From: Peronospora farinosa
Lineage: Eukaryota > Oomycota > Peronosporomycetes > Peronosporales > Peronosporaceae
NCBI GenBank assembly: GCA_947646735.1
Contig: CANTFK010000985.1
Location: 371,401 to 435,400 of the forward strand
Length of the DNA: 64,000 nt
Reading direction: 5' to 3'
Position 1 is the first letter of the stretch; each line of letters starts with the position of its first letter. Below the pieces are notes generated by a model that saw only the letters and a program-made list of their open reading frames with translations, had not been told where the DNA came from and did no database searches. A program made the translations under genes and the position numbers. Shown one piece after another: positions 1 to 9,574 of the stretch.

Positions 1-1
1 T

Positions 2-454
2 GGTGGCATCTCGGGAGCAACATCTCGTCCCAACGCTTTCGGCGATGCCGCGTCTTCCATCAATGCTACGGCCAAACCGTTTGGCGAGTCTTCATCAGGA
101 ACTGGTTTATCATCCAACAGCACTACAGAGGCCACTAATCCGTTCGGTGCGTCCGCATCATCCAGCACAACCACCCCATCCGCATTTTCGGCGCCATCAA
201 GTAGTCTCTTCGGTGCTTCAACAAGCGCCATCAGTGCAACGGGACGGTTTGGAAACTCGACAACGAGTAATTCATCTTTGTTTGGCGGATCATCAGTATT
301 GACCACGGCTACTCCGCCGCCTCCATCGACCCCAGCAATCAGTGGTCCTCCCCCTGAGGCTCGCGACGACGCATGGAATGCAGAGCAATTTCAGCAAGCG
401 GAGTTCTCGTTGGGTATGGTGCCCACTGTACCGCCTCCACCACAGTTCTGCTGA
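2..454 (+). CDS. FG-repeat nucleoporin, C-terminal part (Nup42-like)
   Basis: Partial at the 5' end: the frame is open from base 2 and stops with TGA at 452-454, giving about 150 residues. The peptide is Ser/Thr/Ala-rich with FG-type dipeptides spaced along it (AFG, PFG, LFG, RFG), which is the composition of a nuclear-pore FG nucleoporin. The extreme C-terminus, after a Pro-rich linker, reads WNAEQFQQAEFSLGMVP followed by PPPPQF. This resembles the end of Nup42/NUPL2 (F-x-LGKIP-x-PPP), which docks the mRNA-export factor Gle1 at the cytoplasmic face of the pore. The FG character is seen directly; the Nup42 assignment comes from that short tail and is inferred. The gene converges on the membrane-protein gene, with 130 bp between the stop codons. 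A longer-looking ATG frame at 3-302 is a shadow in another phase. Confidence 0.6.
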   Translation, partial: GGISGATSRPNAFGDAASSINATAKPFGESSSGTGLSSNSTTEATNPFGASASSSTTTPSAFSAPSSSLFGASTSAISATGRFGNSTTSNSSLFGGSSVLTTATPPPPSTPAISGPPPEARDDAWNAEQFQQAEFSLGMVPTVPPPPQFC

Positions 455-584
455 GACGGAAGCGCAGCATATGTGCACATTGAACAAAGGATTGAGTAGC
501 ATGCTTTTATATTGTAGTAAAGTGCACGTTATCAGTATAAATAAGAGTGACCTTCACGATGTTTCCTGCATGCTTCGATGACAA

Positions 585-1843
585 TTAGCATCGATCCAGG
601 TTGCTGAACGTGCCCGTTTGGCGTGCCTTCTTCTTCACCACCTGGCCGACACCAGCATCCACGAAGTTTTTGCCGCGTAGAGCGCGAAGAGGCACATCGG
701 CCGTGTTGCCATGAGCGCTGTTGAGCTGCAACAGTAGCGCGTAAACGGCATTCTTTTGAGCTGGTGTTGCTCGTCCCACCAATCTCGGACTTTCCGCATA
801 CAAAAACAGTGGCTGGGCGGTTGCTATCGCCGAGCGGGAACAGTTAAATCGCTGCAGCAGCTCGAATGGCACAGCCTTTCCGTCCCTGAACTTCGCCATC
901 AGCGTCGCCGTTGGAGCCGTCATAAAGAAGCCTAGCAACAGGCCGTCATGCTGCATGACAAACATGAACCGGCATTCAAAGACGTTGTCAGCAAGTGCGA
1001 CAACGCCTGCATCTTTTACACGAACTCGTGAAGCATTAGAGCGAGCAGCAGAACTTAATGCTATGGCCCACTGCTGACACATGGAACTGTTCCAAAGTTT
1101 AATGCTGACATCCACCTCTCGCCCAAAAAAGGATGTGACCCGAGATTTACCATCGATTCGTTGTGGTGAGGCCACAGTGTCGAGATGTTCCAATGGATTC
1201 GTGGTGATTAAAGACGACGTCATTGCATCTCTGTTGCGTGTCTCTATCGGCGGGGAGCAAATAAGCTGCTGCAACACGTAAAACTCGATACGAGCCGAGA
1301 CTTTTTTGCACAAGATCGCCAACTTGTAGAGTAAACTCTGCGTCATCTTGCTCCTAGGGATGTAGTCGAAAAAGAGAAATTGTAGCGGACCAAAGTGAAA
1401 GCCAAAGGCCAGCAATGCATAGACAAAGTACACGACCATGATACAAAGGGACATGGTGTAGTACGCGGTGCCGTGAAAAGCATAGTCAATCTACAATCGT
1501 CCCCATCAAAACGTTAGCACTCCAATCATCAAACGGTAAACAATCTTTCTACTCAAGACAAACGCACCAATCGAATCTTGAGCCAACAGTAGAAAAAACC
1601 AATCCACATACGCTGCGACGGTGATAGGAAATACACCGGACAGCCACGAATACAATGCTGTGCGATGCGATAGCCCAAAAAGGTCGCCAGCGACTCAGCC
1701 ACGACAAAGTACGAGGAAAAAAGACGGAGATCCAATTCCATAGAGGTTGCAATGTTGTCTGATGATGATTCGTACGAGTGTGGCCATTCAAGTCCTGCAG
1801 GTCCTGAGAAGCCCAAGCCTGGGCCACGACGATATAGTGGCAT
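585..1843 (-). CDS. Two-exon membrane protein of unknown function
   Basis: Complement of join(585..1490, 1568..1843). Intron 1491-1567 (77 nt) has a GTGCGT donor, a GTGCTAACG branch site and a TTGTAG acceptor, and the join is phase 0, giving about 393 residues. The first in-frame ATG is at 1843; the frame stays open further upstream only without an ATG, so an extra 5' exon is possible. The N-terminal half has several hydrophobic stretches, for example around SSYFVVAESLATFLGY, MWIGFFYCW and MSLCIMVVYFVYALLAFGF, so it probably spans a membrane several times. The C-terminal ~200 residues look globular and soluble and end in a basic tail. I do not recognise the family. The exon structure supports a real gene; no function is proposed. 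Confidence 0.6.
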
Positions 1844-2974
1844 TTGATTCGATGATTCGGTGGGGCACTTGAGCTTCACTTGCAAAGATGCGATCTGGTC
1901 AGCTCCGTGTTATTTGCCTGTGGGTCCGTCGTTAGATCGTGGTACACACGAGCCTGTGTCGACCTGTTCCGTTTCACCAAAATTTTAGAGAGTGGGATGT
2001 AAATTGTTGATATTAGTCCACAACCTTTTAATTCGTAGGCACATTTATACTTTATTGTGTAAGAATATAAACGTAAATTACTATACTTGTGTAATTAGAT
2101 ACTTCTTATCTTTTTAGAGCTTCTAAGTTAGAGATTTGGAAGCGGGTAGGTGTATCTCGGGTAAACGATCCATAAAACAGAGCATGCCGGATTTTAGTGG
2201 ATCCATCAATAACAGAGAAAGGGCAATCTTACCACCAATCTGTCCCTTCTGATAAGCTACCCACGTACGCCAACACTTTTTTCTTCTGCTTAGAATTCGA
2301 TACAAGTCGCGTTGATTGTAATCCAGTTACATTTTATCTTGTATGAGATCTTGCAAATTGGTAGAGAATGGTCAGCGTGGGACAACTCTAAATAATACGG
2401 ACTGGTCCGAGTTGTACAAAATGCAATGGGGCACTTTAAACTTACGCGATTATAATTCGAGTTTTGATAAATTTTACAATAGCAATGGCACCTCGTTTCA
2501 ATCACACGGAATAAAACAATAACAGAGCAAAACAGTTATCGTGATCCTTTTCGATTGATTTGAAAAGGTAACAGGTTCTGTTCGAGGCTTGAACGCGCAG
2601 GGTTGAACCTGAGTCTATCGTCGCAGCCAGCTGCTGCAGCCCCATGTTGAATGAATGGCTGGATGCTTTTCAGATTTGGTAGATACGGTGTATCTCAAAT
2701 CTGTCGTCCTTGTCACCTTTTCTAATCATAATTCTCGGAACTAGCCAAGTGCAATTAGTGCTTTGAAAAGCGACATCGTGCCGATTTGCTACGGTTTTGC
2801 GATGAATCCAGTGGGTCGATCGTGACGTGGGTTTTATGAAGCCAAATGCATCATCATAGCGTTGATACTTGCGTGGAATATATCACTACAAAGAACTTTT
2901 TGCTTTTCATCCAATCACAATTCCAGAAATCTGAAAAATTATCAAGTGGACAAAAGTATTGTCACAGTATCGCC
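1844..2974. other. Intergenic, AT-rich, divergent upstream region
   Basis: About 1.1 kb between the start of the minus-strand membrane-protein gene and the start of the plus-strand P-loop gene. It contains only short open frames on either strand (2123-2505 minus is the longest run). Their composition is not protein-like and I could not join any of them through splice sites. Both flanking promoters must lie here. Confidence 0.5.
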
Positions 2975-4330
2975 ATGACGACGGACTCTAGTGTCCACTG
3001 TGTCATCTATGGACGACAGGACGACGTCGAATTGGCCGAGGTGTTGAAGTTCTTACGCGGCTTTAGTGTCCTCTATGGCTCCGGTCTAGTGCTGCATAGT
3101 GAGACTCGTGTCAATGCTGCAGAAGTGGACGCGCTGGCCGCGCACGAGCTCGAGAAGAATTTAATCCAAGTGAATCAACAGAAATCAGGCGAACTTTTTG
3201 CCCGCATTTCAATGGACCAAAAGGAGTTTATTGTCTTTGGCAAGACGGCATTGCTGCAGTGGATGAAACAGCAGCTGCTTGAATCTCGTTATTCATCCAC
3301 CACTCTCTCTCCAATCGTCCAAGAAGGATCGCCATTGCGGATATTTGTCAGTGGAGATCGAGCTCAGGTGGGCAAGTCTACAGTGTGTTTAGGGCTGGTG
3401 GGTGCGTTGCTACGCAGTGGCTATGCGGCAAGTGACATTGCATATATTAAACCGGCCACGCAATGCGAGAAGCCGCAGTTGGTGACCAAATTCTGTCGTC
3501 AGCAGGGTATCACCTGTTGTGATGTGGGGCCGATTTTATTCTATAGAGGATTCACGAGGGAGTTTCTAAAGGGTGAAACGGAGACCTCGGCGGAGTTGCT
3601 GGAGAAAGCTAAGATGAAGGTGGAAGAAGTCGGGAGAGGGAAGAAGGTCGTGGTAGTGGATGGGGTGGGGTACCCTGCAGTTGGATCCATTTGTGGAGTG
3701 TCAAATGCTGACATAGCTAAGAAATTGGAGGCACCGGTGGTTCTGGTTGGTAAAAAGGGTGTGGGTGATGCAGTGGATTCGTTCTCTTTGAACGCGACGT
3801 TCTTTGAGAGCCATGGTGTCAAGGTGCTGGGTGGCATCTTTAATCGACTGCCCAATGATGGGTATTATAGTTTAGAGCACTGCAAAGATAATGTGACGGC
3901 GTATTTTAAGCAGTTTCAGCCGGAGAAGAGCGTCTATGGATTTCTTCCTGAGCTGACAGGCGGTGGACATAGCGCCTTCATTGCTGAAGAGGCCGAGGAC
4001 CGGAATGAGTCTATGGCTGGCGTGTTTCTGACTATGGATGAGGATGAACTGGCTCATAAGGTCGTTGACGCATTCGTTCGAAGCATTGATTTGACAAAGT
4101 TACTTGCAGACGCGGAAGCAGCTCAAACGAAAGGCAAGATTAAGTCGGCAAGCACCAATAAAGCAACGTCTGATGCCACCAAGCTAAAACAGCAGGCGAA
4201 GAAACTGAAGCGTGCACGCCAGTTTGAAATTCCTGCATCGTTCGAGACTGTGGAGCTTCCTTCATTCGACACGCTTGCGGCAGCTACGTCTATTAGCACT
4301 GTCGAGATGCCTTTGTCGACGGGACAGTAG
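2975..4330 (+). CDS. P-loop NTPase of the dethiobiotin-synthetase-like (AAA_26) type
   Basis: Single exon, 451 residues from ATG 2975. The frame is open to an upstream ATG at 2846, but the added 43 residues are low in protein character, so I chose 2975. A Walker A motif SGDRAQVGKST lies near residues 125-135, preceded by a beta strand (LRIFV). A Walker B-like strand KKVVVVDGVGYP is near residue 228, and VVLVGKKGVGDAVDS plus GGIFNRLP follow. This order matches BioD/CobQ-type P-loop proteins (dethiobiotin synthetase, AAA_26). The ~120 residues before the P-loop and the Lys/Ala-rich tail (KLKQQAKKLKRARQ) are additions. Because the fold is shared by ligases and signalling-type NTPases, biotin synthesis should not be assumed. 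Cofactor and substrate are unknown. Confidence 0.7.
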   Translation: MTTDSSVHCVIYGRQDDVELAEVLKFLRGFSVLYGSGLVLHSETRVNAAEVDALAAHELEKNLIQVNQQKSGELFARISMDQKEFIVFGKTALLQWMKQQLLESRYSSTTLSPIVQEGSPLRIFVSGDRAQVGKSTVCLGLVGALLRSGYAASDIAYIKPATQCEKPQLVTKFCRQQGITCCDVGPILFYRGFTREFLKGETETSAELLEKAKMKVEEVGRGKKVVVVDGVGYPAVGSICGVSNADIAKKLEAPVVLVGKKGVGDAVDSFSLNATFFESHGVKVLGGIFNRLPNDGYYSLEHCKDNVTAYFKQFQPEKSVYGFLPELTGGGHSAFIAEEAEDRNESMAGVFLTMDEDELAHKVVDAFVRSIDLTKLLADAEAAQTKGKIKSASTNKATSDATKLKQQAKKLKRARQFEIPASFETVELPSFDTLAAATSISTVEMPLSTGQ

Positions 4331-4901
4331 CGCTCTCCATTTGATAGTCCCGAACTTCCATTATCGACGGAGACAGCCGATCTGCTCTTTCTTTGTCGCT
4401 TGATATCTTTTCCATCTGAACGAGGAGGAAAGTCTGTGGAGGTTTTGGTACAATGATGCAGACAAGGTCGTCGCATGAAGATCGCTAGATCCACGCAGAC
4501 ACTTTACAAAAAGTATCGTGGACACCTGAATGCCGATTTCCGCGTTAATGGCAACAAAACTTTATTTGTCGTCTTTTCCTTTACATTCATGTGCCCAGTC
4601 GACGACGACGATAGTATCATCACTTTGCGCTCAAACGTACAAATGGATAGACAAGATAACAGACGCTCGATGGCTAATCAGAGTCAGCATCAAGAACCGC
4701 AAATAGTCTTTGTTGTGTCAGCTTGACCCTGGATAAGAGTCGAAGTTTGTCCAGCACAAACAGATAGCACCGTTGCTCAAGGTTAACGCAATTGATGAGC
4801 AAAATGCGATACTGCCGTGTAATTAACGATACTAATTGACGGCCAAATCATGTAGTTAACCTTATGCGCTTAAGGTAGTCGATCCACGGCAAGATCGACC
4901 C

Positions 4902-5333
4902 TCATGACTGAGAGGTCTGCCATTCATCACTTGCATCGCCGTCAAAAATGAGCGTGTTGATCCTTAGTGCAAAAATTAGCATATCCAGCAGCGCCTTCTT
5001 AAAAATCACGTGACTACCAACCATGAGCTCAATGAAGTTCACCCACACGTGCGCGATTGGCGTGAAAACGACACTTCCTCACATTATCATTCGTATAATT
5101 CGATCTGTGCTTACACTAAGTAACGCTCCTCGATTGTCAATCTCGCTGAGACGTGCATATTCTTCCTCAATCTTGCGAGATTTCTCTATCCGTTGTGCAA
5201 TTCGATCTTCCAGCCCAAAAAGGACTGCGCACGTGATATAACGTACTTACATCTGTATACCAGCGGATTTGCCTCCAATTGATAGAGAAACAAGCACTTA
5301 GGGTTCTCTGGGACTGGGTTCTCTGGGACTTCC
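4902..5333 (-). pseudogene. Possible decayed gene (three coding-like blocks)
   Basis: Read from right to left, three blocks look like real protein. The first includes KCLFLYQLEANPLVYR (about 5240-5333). The second is a charged, helix-forming block with LEDRIAQRIEKSRKIEEEY (about 5115-5236). The third contains HVWVNFIELMVGSHVIFKK and ends at a stop at 4902-4904. Blocks one and two are separated by 26 nt that begin GTAAGT and end GCAG and would join in frame. Blocks two and three are separated by about 39 nt with weaker ends. Both gaps are much shorter than the 60-100 nt introns elsewhere in the window, and no start codon is visible. I read this as a truncated pseudogene or a relic with shrunken introns. 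The family is not recognised. Confidence 0.25.
5301..5330. repeat. Perfect 15-bp tandem duplication
   Basis: The unit gggttctctgggact occurs twice back to back with no mismatch. Read on the minus strand within the possible decayed gene, it encodes the doubled peptide VPENPVPENP. Confidence 0.9.
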
Positions 5334-5842
5334 TGTTTTCTAACAGCTCATGGGACTCTGATATGCATTATCCAATTCCTAAATACGCTTAAGTCGAATT
5401 TTTTAGTCTAGGACAGGAAACTTGAGTCCGGAACAATTGTTCGCTAGGAGTTTACTACACTTTGACGGTGCAGTCACGAGTATGCATAGATGGAGGACTT
5501 ATGGAACGAATACCTATCAGTCACGAAAATTAGTGTAGGTTTACGAATACATTACGCTGTTCCCAGTTTTTGCCAAGTTTAAGTAAAATGTTTATCGAAA
5601 ATCCGATTGTTCTTACAAATTTACGAAACGCAAAATTCGTACAAAGAATCTTTCAAGTTGAAAAGTTCTTTATACGAAATTATCAAATTGGGCACGCTAG
5701 ATGTACTCAATTTGAAAAGTGCACATTTATCACCAAAATTGTTGCTATTGAGGTCTACAAAATCCCCTTCTTCCCTCTCTATACTGACCTAAAAATTCCA
5801 GGTCTTGTCCCGCTACCTCTTTGACGAAAATCTCTGGCCCAA

Positions 5843-7775
5843 ATGCCTCCAACAGCGTCTAAGTCTTCACTTGTGACTCGCACTCAAGTCGATCATGCGC
5901 CGTCTCTTGCGTCCCCCGGGCGCCCGTTTCGCGTAGGGAGCGACGGTCTTCCGCTCCTTCCGTGCCACGATGCCCCCTTTCATGTCGCCTACGTCTCGGA
6001 GCCGACGCCACCCGCCGTTTCTCAGTTCGGTGACGTCGACAACGCCGAGGACGTGCGCAAGCAATTGCAAGCGTTCTACAGCCGCACGCAGCAGCTCGAG
6101 CACATGAGTGAGATGACACTGCGTATTGACACGGAGCTGGAGCTTCTGCGACGCAGCTGCTTTGCGCAACGTAACGCACAATGGAACAACGTGACGCCGG
6201 ACCAGTTTGAGTTCAAGCCCGTGCCCAGTGACGTCTGGACGCCACAGCCAGCAAATGACAAGCTCTTGCTGCGAAAGATGAAGATGGACGGCGTATTGGA
6301 CGGTAGCGGAAAGGAGTTTTACCCTCCAGACAAGACACAGAACAAGGAGACGGACGTGGTAGAGTTTGTGCGCGATCGGCCGTGGCCGCCCCGGGAGTTT
6401 GCGTTAAAACCTGTGGTTAAATCTTCACGAGGAAGAGTTGGCAAACGCAAAGCTGCGCCTATGGGTGCGGTGCTGGATCCGGTTCCGCTGGTAGCGAAAA
6501 CGTGCCGAGAGTGTAAGACGCAGTCGACGCCATTGTGGCGTACACAGACGAGAACGATTAAGGTTAAGAAACTGGTGACGGATGTTGGGGCGAACTTGGC
6601 TAGCACTTTTATGGCGCAGAGCATGGCTAAGATTGTACCAAAGACGACGGGAGGGAAGATGCAGGTGGTAGAGCAAAAGATCGAGGTCGATCTGTGTCTT
6701 CAGTGCTATTTGAAGCTGGAGCGAGCAGATCTTTTTGATAAGAAACGTGCTGAAAAGAAGCGACGGGAACGGCGCAAAAAGGATCAAGCGCTGCAAGAGA
6801 AGAAGAGGTTGAAGCAACAGATTCATTTACTAAAGAAGCAGCAGAAGCAGGAGACAAGAGCGGCACAAGAGATTGTGGATGACGATCAAGTGACAGCAAA
6901 AGTACCAAAAGATGCTGCAGATTCTACTGCGGTGATTCTCAAGTTTACGAGAGAGGAGTTCGAAGCTGCTACGGGGTCATCGAAGGAGAAGAAGAAAGAC
7001 CGGAAGCAGAGACGCAAGGATAAAAAGAAAAAGAAGAAAAATCGTCGTAAGCGTGAACATCAGGAAGACTCAGAGAGCGATGAACCGACCCCGTTTTCAT
7101 CGCCTACGCAGATGAATGGATACGTATCCGCGAATCGGGCCATAGAACCGTACGCCACCGCTCACGTTTCAGCGTTTGAGGCTAAGCTGACAGGCCTAAC
7201 GAGACAGATGAAGGCGGGGATGGTTGAAGCAGAGCCGGGAGTATTAGATGCGGGTCTGTATGATTTAAAGGAAGAAGAGCCATCAACAGCTGCGAGGTCA
7301 TCGTTCCGAAAGCGAAAGAGTGTCCAATATACTGAGCCGATAGTATCGGTTGAATCACCCGCATCTGTTTCGAAGAGGCGCAAGACGTCTTCATCTCGGA
7401 CCCCACGGTCAAGACGTGCGGCTACAAGTGCAGTACTTGCTCCTACACCCCCGGTCTCTTCTGTAAGGAAGCGTTCATGTACGAAGAAGGAGTTGGCACG
7501 CGAACGCGAGCTGCGTGCTCGGGGTCAGTATTGTCCAGTTTGCAATGAAGTGTACGAGGACGACGATCCAAAGACGTTTGTGTGCTGCGACTCCTGCGAA
7601 CTTTGGGTACACGGTGCCTGTGATTCGAGTCTTACTCAGTACGTTATGATGTTGCGTTGTACCGCCGCTGTTTAACCAGGTACTAATGCTGTGTTGTGAT
7701 TGTTGCAGAGAGATTATTGCAGCCATGGCCAACACTGAAGACAAATATATTTGTCCACTGTGCGCTGGACGGTGA
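5843..7775 (+). CDS. GATA-like zinc finger and PHD finger protein
   Basis: join(5843..7638, 7709..7775), 620 residues. The 70-nt intron has a GTACGT donor, a GTACTAATG branch site and a TTGCAG acceptor. Without it the frame stops early and cuts the PHD finger. Residues ~222-285 carry CRECKTQSTPLWR and later LCLQC: the first half is a GATA-type finger with its TPLWR signature, but about 60 residues separate the two Cys pairs instead of the usual 17-20. A long Lys/Arg-rich region with coiled-coil character and nuclear-localisation-like runs follows (KKRAEKKRRERRKK, KKKKKKNRRKR). Residues ~568-620 form a PHD finger: CPVCNEVYED, CCDSCELWVHGAC, then YICPLC from exon 2. PHD fingers usually read histone H3 tails, so a nuclear chromatin or transcription role is inferred. 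DNA binding by the stretched GATA motif is uncertain. Confidence 0.8.
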
Positions 7776-8100
7776 ATATCCAGTGCTGGACTTAGGATGA
7801 AGTTAGGAACCAAAACAAATGGAAGTAGCTTTCAGCTTGCCGGCTTGAGGCGTGCGATCTGCAACTATTATAATAGACACCACCGGCAGTCAAACGGCCA
7901 ATATCCAGCTAGCAGGTGCAGTTTAGAATTTGCCCGTATTGTTGTTATTCCTCCGTGCACTTGCAGACAGCTCTGATACGTTTTTGACCAACACCTGCAT
8001 GTCTTTTGTCAGGTCTATGATTTTCTCGAGGTCACGTAGCCAGGTTACGTTGCAGGGTTACGTGTAACCCCCAGTGATCACCATTCAAGACACTATCGCC

Positions 8101-8560
8101 ATGTTCACTCTTCGTGGCATCCGCCGCCTCTCCACGGCAGCGCCTCGCAAAGGTACGTCCTGTAATTACTCAGTAGGTGCACGCAGATATTTGGATTAAT
8201 ATATATTCTCTCTTGTGTTCGGTAGAGTACCCAACGTCCTTCATTTCGCACTTGCGCACGCAAAAGCTCAACGTGTTTAACATCGGTGTTGCCTTCTTGA
8301 CGCTGTCGCTGTCATCACAGATAGTATCGTACAAGCAGCGCTACGATCTGGTACAAGGAGAGAAGGAACAGCTTGATGAGAAAGTGGAAATGCTCGAGAA
8401 ATTGGTGCTGGAGTTAGGAGGTGTGCTGCCAAATGAGGAAACGCTGGCCAAGGCGAAAGAGACGGAAGCCCGCGTGCTCCGTGATCGTGACGAGGAAGTG
8501 AAGGCCATGACTGCTTTGACAATGGATGACAAGAAGAGCAAGAAAAGCAAGCTTATTTAG
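8101..8560 (+). CDS. Small mitochondrial membrane/coiled-coil protein
   Basis: join(8101..8152, 8226..8560), 128 residues. The intron is 73 nt with a GTACGT donor and a GGTAG acceptor. Exon 1 encodes MFTLRGIRRLSTAAPRK, an Arg/Ser-rich, acid-free peptide typical of a mitochondrial targeting sequence. Exon 2 continues with a short hydrophobic stretch (FNIGVAFLTLSLSSQIVSY), one probable membrane helix, then a Glu/Lys-rich coiled coil (QLDEKVEMLEKLVLELGG) and a Lys-rich tail. This resembles small inner-membrane or assembly-factor proteins, but no named family is recognised. The gene converges with AP-3 sigma, with 164 bp between stops. Confidence 0.7.
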
Positions 8561-8724
8561 ACACCCGAGAGATACAATTGATGTCGACCCCTGCAGCTGC
8601 AACGTGGAAGCTGAAGTATTAATGATGAAAGCGCTGAGGCACGTGCAGAATGGATAAAGTACTGGGAGCATATGGACGCTGCATCAGTGACGTCTAGTAT
8701 CATCAGCCTCCCTCGTTTTATGAT

Positions 8725-9462
8725 TTATTTCTTAATGGTTGATTGCAGCGAACGTCTGGACGACATGTTGTCCTTGCGGTTCATCTCGTTCACAGCCGTC
8801 AGCACCTCGTTAATGTTGGTTTCCAGTACCATTCCACCCATTACGATCTCGTCTAGAGCATAATGGACCTTGTCGCTGTGGAAAATCAGGTCCAGCTCGC
8901 ACACGTTCTCAAAGATCTTGTCCAGTGTCTCTACAAACACTACAAAGCCACGTTATCAGAACACAAGGCCACCATTATAACAACGCAAGGCCCCCAGCTA
9001 CTAGTAGATACCTTGAATGAGGTCCAAGATACCCAGATCACTTTCCTGCTTGTCCACTGCAAAGACAAAGTACAGAGTCGCATAGTGTCGGTAAATGAGC
9101 TTCACACCACTGCCCCAATACCGTACACTTGCACGTCCATAGCCAGGACCTTTAGTCAACATCGATACTGTATCTCCATAGCAGACATCAATAATTATAC
9201 GTACGTGCCCTCAAGGAAATTGCAGAGCGTATCGGGACGCTTGGACACTTGGGTATAGATATCTCGGATCACCGCTTGTTGCTCAGCATCAGGCTAAGTA
9301 AAAAAAAACAATCAAACACAACGAACCCCCCACAGATGATTAGCGTCAAGTCCTATATAAAAGCAGTACTATTTTCATCGGCACATGACGCACCACATGC
9401 TCATAGAACTTGACAATACGCGGCTTGCCGTGGTTGTTTACAATAAGAATCCCCTTGATCAT
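8725..9462 (-). CDS. AP3S: AP-3 complex subunit sigma
   Basis: Complement of join(8725..8939, 9012..9127, 9205..9293, 9394..9462), 162 residues. Introns are 72, 77 and 100 nt and all joins keep frame. Exon 1 gives MIKGILIVNNHGKPRIVKFY, the classic sigma-adaptin start. Later segments KLIYRHYATLYFVFAVD, ESDLGILDLIQVFVETLDK and NVCELDLIFHSDKVHYALDE match AP-3 sigma (VCELDLIFH, MGGMVLET) rather than AP-1 or AP-2. In other eukaryotes AP-3 sorts cargo from Golgi or endosomes to lysosome-type organelles, and sigma stabilises the core and helps bind dileucine signals. The protein has close to full length for the longin-like domain and a short basic tail. It is transcribed divergently from the BTB-BACK gene. 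Confidence 0.92.
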
Positions 9463-9574
9463 TTGTTTTGTTTTTCGTCTGTCAATTGTAATAATTGGGC
9501 GAGAGGACCTCTAAAGTCCCGTATACGTCACTCTTATTGGATAAAAACAAAACCCGAGTATACTTCTTGACCCG
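9463..9574. promoter_or_regulatory. Shared divergent promoter, AP-3 sigma / BTB gene
   Basis: Only 112 bp separate the two ATG codons on opposite strands, so both 5' UTRs and core promoters must overlap here or run into each other. I see no clear TATA box. The function is inferred from geometry. Confidence 0.5.

Larger units (their letters stand above)
4331..5842. other. Intergenic region with a possible decayed minus-strand gene
   Basis: About 1.5 kb between two plus-strand genes. Short plus-strand frames (4475-4726, 5023-5241, 5570-5824) lack protein-like composition. The minus strand at 4902-5333 holds coding-like blocks, listed separately. From 5340 to 5842 I see only AT-rich sequence that should include the promoter of the GATA/PHD gene. 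Confidence 0.4.

Noticed and set aside
3..302. 99-codon ATG frame at the window start
   Set aside because: It is a shadow. The frame from base 2 has FG repeats and a nucleoporin-like C-terminus running to 454.
2846..2974. Upstream ATG for the P-loop protein
   Set aside because: The extra 43 residues (His/Phe-rich, no domain) are not protein-like; the ATG at 2975 starts a regular N-terminus.
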